Source: Leptasterias polaris
Taxonomy: Eukaryota; Echinodermata; Asteroidea; Forcipulatida; Asteriidae
DNA: 64,000 nt
NCBI GenBank assembly: GCA_037783415.1
Contig: JAZGTN010000196.1
Coordinates: 434,001-498,000 of the forward strand
Direction: 5' to 3'
Shown here: positions 59,701 to 64,000 of the stretch, one piece after another
Layout: the number at the start of each line of letters is the position of its first letter
Position numbering within the stretch: position 1 is the first letter of the stretch
Notes under the pieces: model-generated
What the model was told of the DNA's origin: nothing
Seen by the model: only the letters and a program-made list of their open reading frames with translations
Database searches by the model: none
Made by a program: the position numbers and the translations under genes

Positions 59701-62700
59701 ATGTTTAATAAACTTAGTACAACCTCTCAGACCTTTGGGTTGTTATCATTTGTCCATCATGAAGTGGTTGTTAACTTTATTGCTATTTCATACCTTTTTC
59801 AAGTTCACCGAAACTGTGATTCCTCTCCAAACTTCACTATGATGTGCCCTCATGTTCCGTTGTCGTCGGCTCTGTTGATGTGCTGTTTGGTTTGAGTTAC
59901 CACTTCCACTTTGAGTCACAGCTTCGTCTCCTTAGCAGTTTATGAGTTGAAACAAATTCTATTGTGAACTTCTCTTCAATCTGTGGACAAGCAAAGTAAG
60001 ACACACTTTAATAAGGATTTTATCAAATTTCATCATGCTTGTGCAAGGTTTTAGAAACACTACAACATTGGCTTGTGAACAATCATTACATTGGAAACAT
60101 TTTCAACAACGCTTGAGCCTCAAGGACAACTAAAAGGCAGCACATCATCCACTAATTACTACTATAACAGTTGAACAAACATAAGTTCGGAGAAACAACG
60201 AGAAACAAAACAATACGACTTGTGACCAATTAAAGTTCAACAATCACTAGGTTGGCAACATGCTTGGCTCATGAAACATTTCGAGTTTAGCAAGCATTAG
60301 GTTTTCATGTTCTGATATAATTAAGAGACGCCACATCCTTGGATCATGATCAATCTTAAAGTTCAACAATCACTAGGTTGGCTTGGTAGACATCATGCTT
60401 GAGATTAACTAAGAGACGTCACAACCTCGGCTCATGAACAATTTGGAGTGTAGCCATCACTAGAATTGCAAGTTTTCATGTTTCAAAATAATTAGGAGAC
60501 GCCACATCCTTGGATCATGAACAATCTTAAAGTTCAACAATCACTAGGGTGGCTTGGTAGACATCATGCTTGAGATTAACTAAGAGACGAACAATTTGGA
60601 GTGTAACCATCACTAGAATTGCTAGTTTTTAGGGACTACACATTATGTTTCAAAATAATTAGGAGACGGCATGTCCTTGGATCATGAACAATATTAAAGT
60701 TCAACAATCACTAGGTTGGCTTTGTAGACATCATGCTTGGCTCATGAAACATTTCGAGTTTAGCAAGCACTAGGTTTCCAAGTTTTAACTGACTACACAT
60801 CATGTTCCATATAATTAGGAGAAGGCTCATCCTTGGATCATGAGGGCACATCCTTGGATCATGAACAATCACTAGGTTGGCTTGATATACATCATGCTTA
60901 TGATTATCTAAGAGACATCACAACCTTGGCTCCTGAACAATTTGGAGTGTAGCCATCACTAGAATTGCAAGTTTTTGGGACTACACATAATGTTTCAAAA
61001 TAATTAGGAGACGGCACATCCTTGGATCATGAACAACCTTAAAGTCCAACAATCACTAGGTTTGCAAGTTTATAGGGACTGGAAATCATGCTTAAGAACA
61101 ATTAAAAGACGGCACAACCTTGGATTATGAAAAGTTTTAGAGTTCAACAATAACTAGGTTGTCTTGTTATTAACTTGTGAGTTCAACATTCACCAGGCTT
61201 GCTTCCAAATAATAAAGATATGGCACAATCTTAGATCATGATCAACTTGAAAGTTCATCAATCACTAGATATGCAAGCTTTTGGAGACTACACCTTTTGT
61301 TTCACTTGATCGTGAAAAAAATAAGAACAAATCTGTAGGGTGGCAGGTTTTGATGGATCCTTAAAAACAATGGCTCAGTAACAATATCTCCAATGTTTAA
61401 TAAACTTAGTACAACCTCTCAGACCTTTGGGTTGTTATCATTTGTCCATCATGAAGTGGTTGTTAACTTTATTGCTATTTCATACCTTTTTCAAGTTCAC
61501 CGAAACTGTGATTCCTCTCCAAACTTCACTATGATGTGCCCTCATGTTCCGTTGTCGTCGGCTCTGTTGATGTGCTGTTTGGTTTGAGTTACCACTTCCA
61601 CTTTGAGTCACAGCTTCGTCTCCTTAGCAGTTTATGAGTTGAAACAAATTCTATTGTGAACTTCTCTTCAATCTGTGGACAAGCAAAGTAAGACACACTT
61701 TAATAAGGATTTTATCAAATTTCATCATGCTTGTGCAAGGTTTTAGAAACACTACAACATTGGCTTGTGAACAATCATTACATTGGAAACATTTTCAACA
61801 ACGCTTGAGCCTCAAGGACAACTAAAAGGCAGCACATCATCCACTAATTACTACTATAACAGTTGAACAAACATAAGTTCGGAGAAACAACGAGAAACAA
61901 AACAATACGAAAGTTCAACAATCACTAGGTTGGCAACATGCTTGGCTCATGAAACATTTCGAGTTTAGCAAGCATTAGGTTTTCATGTTCTGATATAATT
62001 AAGAGACGCCACATCCTTGGATCATGATCAATCTTAAAGTTCAACAATCACTAGGTTGGCTTGGTAGACATCATGCTTGAGATTAACTAAGAGACGTCAC
62101 AACCTCGGCTCATGAACAATTTGGAGTGTAGCCATCACTAGAATTGCAAGTTTTCATGTTTCAAAATAATTAGGAGACGCCACATCCTTGGATCATGAAC
62201 AATCTTAAAGTTCAACAATCACTAGGGTGGCTTGGTAGACATCATGCTTGAGATTAACTAAGAGACGAACAATTTGGAGTGTAACCATCACTAGAATTGC
62301 TAGTTTTTAGGGACTACACATTATGTTTCAAAATAATTAGGAGACGGCATGTCCTTGGATCATGAACAATATTAAAGTTCAACAATCACTAGGTTGGCTT
62401 TGTAGACATCATGCTTGGCTCATGAAACATTTCGAGTTTAGCAAGCACTAGGTTTCCAAGTTTTAACTGACTACACATCATGTTCCATATAATTAGGAGA
62501 AGGCTCATCCTTGGATCATGAGGGCACATCCTTGGATCATGAACAATCTTAAAGTTCAGCAATCACTAGGTTGGCTTGATATACATCATGCTTATGATTA
62601 TCTAAGAGACATCACAACCTTGGCTCCTGAACAATTTGGAGTGTAGCCATCACTAGAATTGCAAGTTTTTGGGACTACACATAATGTTTCAAAATAATTA

Positions 62701-64000
62701 GGAGACGGCACATCCTTGGATCATGAACAACCTTAAAGTCCAACAATCACTAGGTTTGCAAGTTTATAGGGACTGGAAATCATGCTTAAGAACAATTAAA
62801 AGACGGCACAACCTTGGATTATGAAAAGTTTTAGAGTTCAACAATAACTAGGTTGTCTTGTTATTAACTTGTGAGTTCAACATTCACCAGGCTTGCTTCC
62901 AAATAATAAAGATATGGCACAATCTTAGATCATGATCAACTTGAAAGTTCATCAATCACTAGATATGCAAGCTTTTGGAGACTACACCTTTTGTTTCACT
63001 TGATCGTGAAAAAAATAAGAACAAATCTGTAGGGTGGCAGGTTTTGATGGATCCTTAAAAACAATGGCTCAGTAACAATATCTCCAATGTTTAATAAACT
63101 TAGTACAACCTCTCAGACCTTTGGGTTGTTATCATTTGTCCATCATGAAGTGGTTGTTAACTTTATTGCTATTTCATACCTTTTTCAAGTTCACCGAAAC
63201 TGTGATTCCTCTCCAAACTTCACTATGATGTGCCCTCATGTTCCGTTGTCGTCGGCTCTGTTGATGTGCTGTTTGGTTTGAGTTACCACTTCCACTTTGA
63301 GTCACAGCTTCGTCTCCTTAGCAGTTTATGAGTTGAAACAAATTCTATTGTGAACTTCTCTTCAATCTGTGGACAAGCAAAGTAAGACACACTTTAATAA
63401 GGATTTTATCAATTTGGAGTGTAGCCATCACTAGAATTGCAAGTTTTCATGTTTCAAAATAATTAGGAGACGCCACATCCTTGGATCATGAACAATCACT
63501 AGGTTGGCTTGATATACATCATGCTTATGATTATCTAAGAGACATCACAACCTTGGCTCCTGAACAATTTGGAGTGTAGCCATCACTAGAATTGCAAGTT
63601 TTTGGGACTACACATAATGTTTCAAAATAATTAGGAGACGGCACATCCTTGGATCATGAACAACCTTAAAGTCCAACAATCACTAGGTTTGCAAGTTTAT
63701 AGGGACTGGAAATCATGCTTAAGAACAATTAAAAGACGGCACAACCTTGGATTATGAAAAGTTTTAGAGTTCAACAATAACTAGGTTGTCTTGTTATTAA
63801 CTTGTGAGTTCAACATTCACCAGGCTTGCTTCCAAATAATAAAGATATGGCACAATCTTAGATCATGATCAACTTGAAAGTTCATCAATCACTAGATATG
63901 CAAGCTTTTGGAGACTACACCTTTTGTTTCACTTGATCGTGAAAAAAATAAGAACAAATCTGTAGGGTGGCAGGTTTTGATGGATCCTTAAAATCAATGG
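59701..64000 (+). repeat. HOR block of 1692/1694-bp units and a truncated last unit
   Basis: The 59701 unit is 1692 bp because 16 bp are lost between CAATC repeats at about 60869. The 61393 unit is 1694 bp because of the 14-bp GACTTGTGACCAATTA-type loss at about 61910. The 63087 unit has a large deletion at 63412 (TTTTATCAA joined to TTTGGAGTGTAGCC) and another near 63497, then continues to the window end. Confidence 0.9.

Larger units (their letters stand above)
24723..64000 (+). repeat. Higher-order repeat satellite, about 20 units, continues past the window
   Basis: All units share the same order of roughly a dozen diverged ~98-bp monomers (AACAATTTGGAGTGTAGCCA, TCACTAGAATTGCAAGTTT, GGGACTACACATAATGTTTC, AAAATAATTAGGAGACGGCA, CATCCTTGGATCATGAACA), a non-monomer block with the words CCAATGTTTAATAAACTTAG and CATCATGAAGTGGTTGTTAA, and GTGCTGTTTGGTTTGAGTTA. 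Taking the block's ATG as unit origin, units start at 26638, 28426, 30833, 32621, 35028, 36816, 39223, 42100, 43808, 45516, 47224, 48905, 50634, 52363, 54092, 55821, 57599, 59701, 61393 and 63087. Neighbouring units differ mainly by a few small indels that define subfamilies. No coding function is supported. Confidence 0.97.

Noticed and set aside
26638..63281. Repeated 64-codon open frame (MFNKLSTTSQ...) in about 17 units and a second 27-codon frame starting MKWLLTLLLF
   Set aside because: The frame is conserved only because the units are recent copies. B-type units read it differently past the deletion point, and no codon bias or start context supports it. The signal-peptide look of MKWLLTLLLF is likely chance.
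1..64000. tRNA, rRNA or other standard RNA genes
   Set aside because: I looked for tRNA T-loop-like GGTTCGAATCC words and conserved rRNA words on both strands and found none convincing.

Overview
The window looks like a gene-poor, repeat-rich piece of a metazoan nuclear genome, most likely from a marine invertebrate. Reasons: no dense coding; AT-rich DNA; eukaryotic splice-site and TATA motifs; palindromic transposon-like elements; the C-terminal end of a non-LTR retrotransposon reverse transcriptase (two decayed copies near 12 kb); and more than 39 kb of satellite DNA with higher-order structure. I cannot name the species, and I see no gene that can be called with confidence.

Layout. 1-3.2 kb is a satellite of ~85-bp monomers, partly organised into a 354-bp higher-order repeat (HOR). 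Its first ~215 bp return in inverted orientation at 21,291-21,515. 3.2-5.7 kb is mostly low-copy DNA with one candidate small minus-strand gene (TATA box, 106-bp first exon, 351-bp intron, second exon). 5.7-24.7 kb is a block of about nine degenerate copies of an unrecognised ~1.5-2 kb family, here called X. It is interrupted by two copies of a 1.3-kb element, a fold-back element carrying LINE 3' ends, arrays of a ~98-bp monomer, a 192-bp palindrome, a 40-bp-arm hairpin, a GC-rich island and a 48-bp tandem repeat.

24.7-64 kb is an HOR satellite running off the right edge. Its units (1.68-2.41 kb, about 20 of them) are built from diverged ~98-bp monomers, an exon-like segment and, in one class, a tail of family X. 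The sequence allows a history to be read. Loose ~98-bp monomers (14.5 kb, 20.4 kb) resemble the ancestral state. A long B-type unit contains the X tail. The common A-type unit is B minus 666 bp, lost between two TGATGT repeats. A dimer of 4,195 bp is triplicated, followed by 1,708-bp and 1,729-bp families and a return of the founder-type unit near 58 kb. One unit (40,061-41,226) carries an inserted 1,166-bp element with a 3-bp target duplication and six perfect TGACGTCA palindromes.

The parts do not form a pathway or operon. What is informative is how the repeats arose from each other, plus several minus-strand exon-like segments (3.7-4.3 kb, family X, 20.5 kb and the B-type units) that may be remnants of real genes swept into the repeats. 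Coordinates of degenerate repeats are good to roughly 10-30 bp. Similarities were judged by eye.
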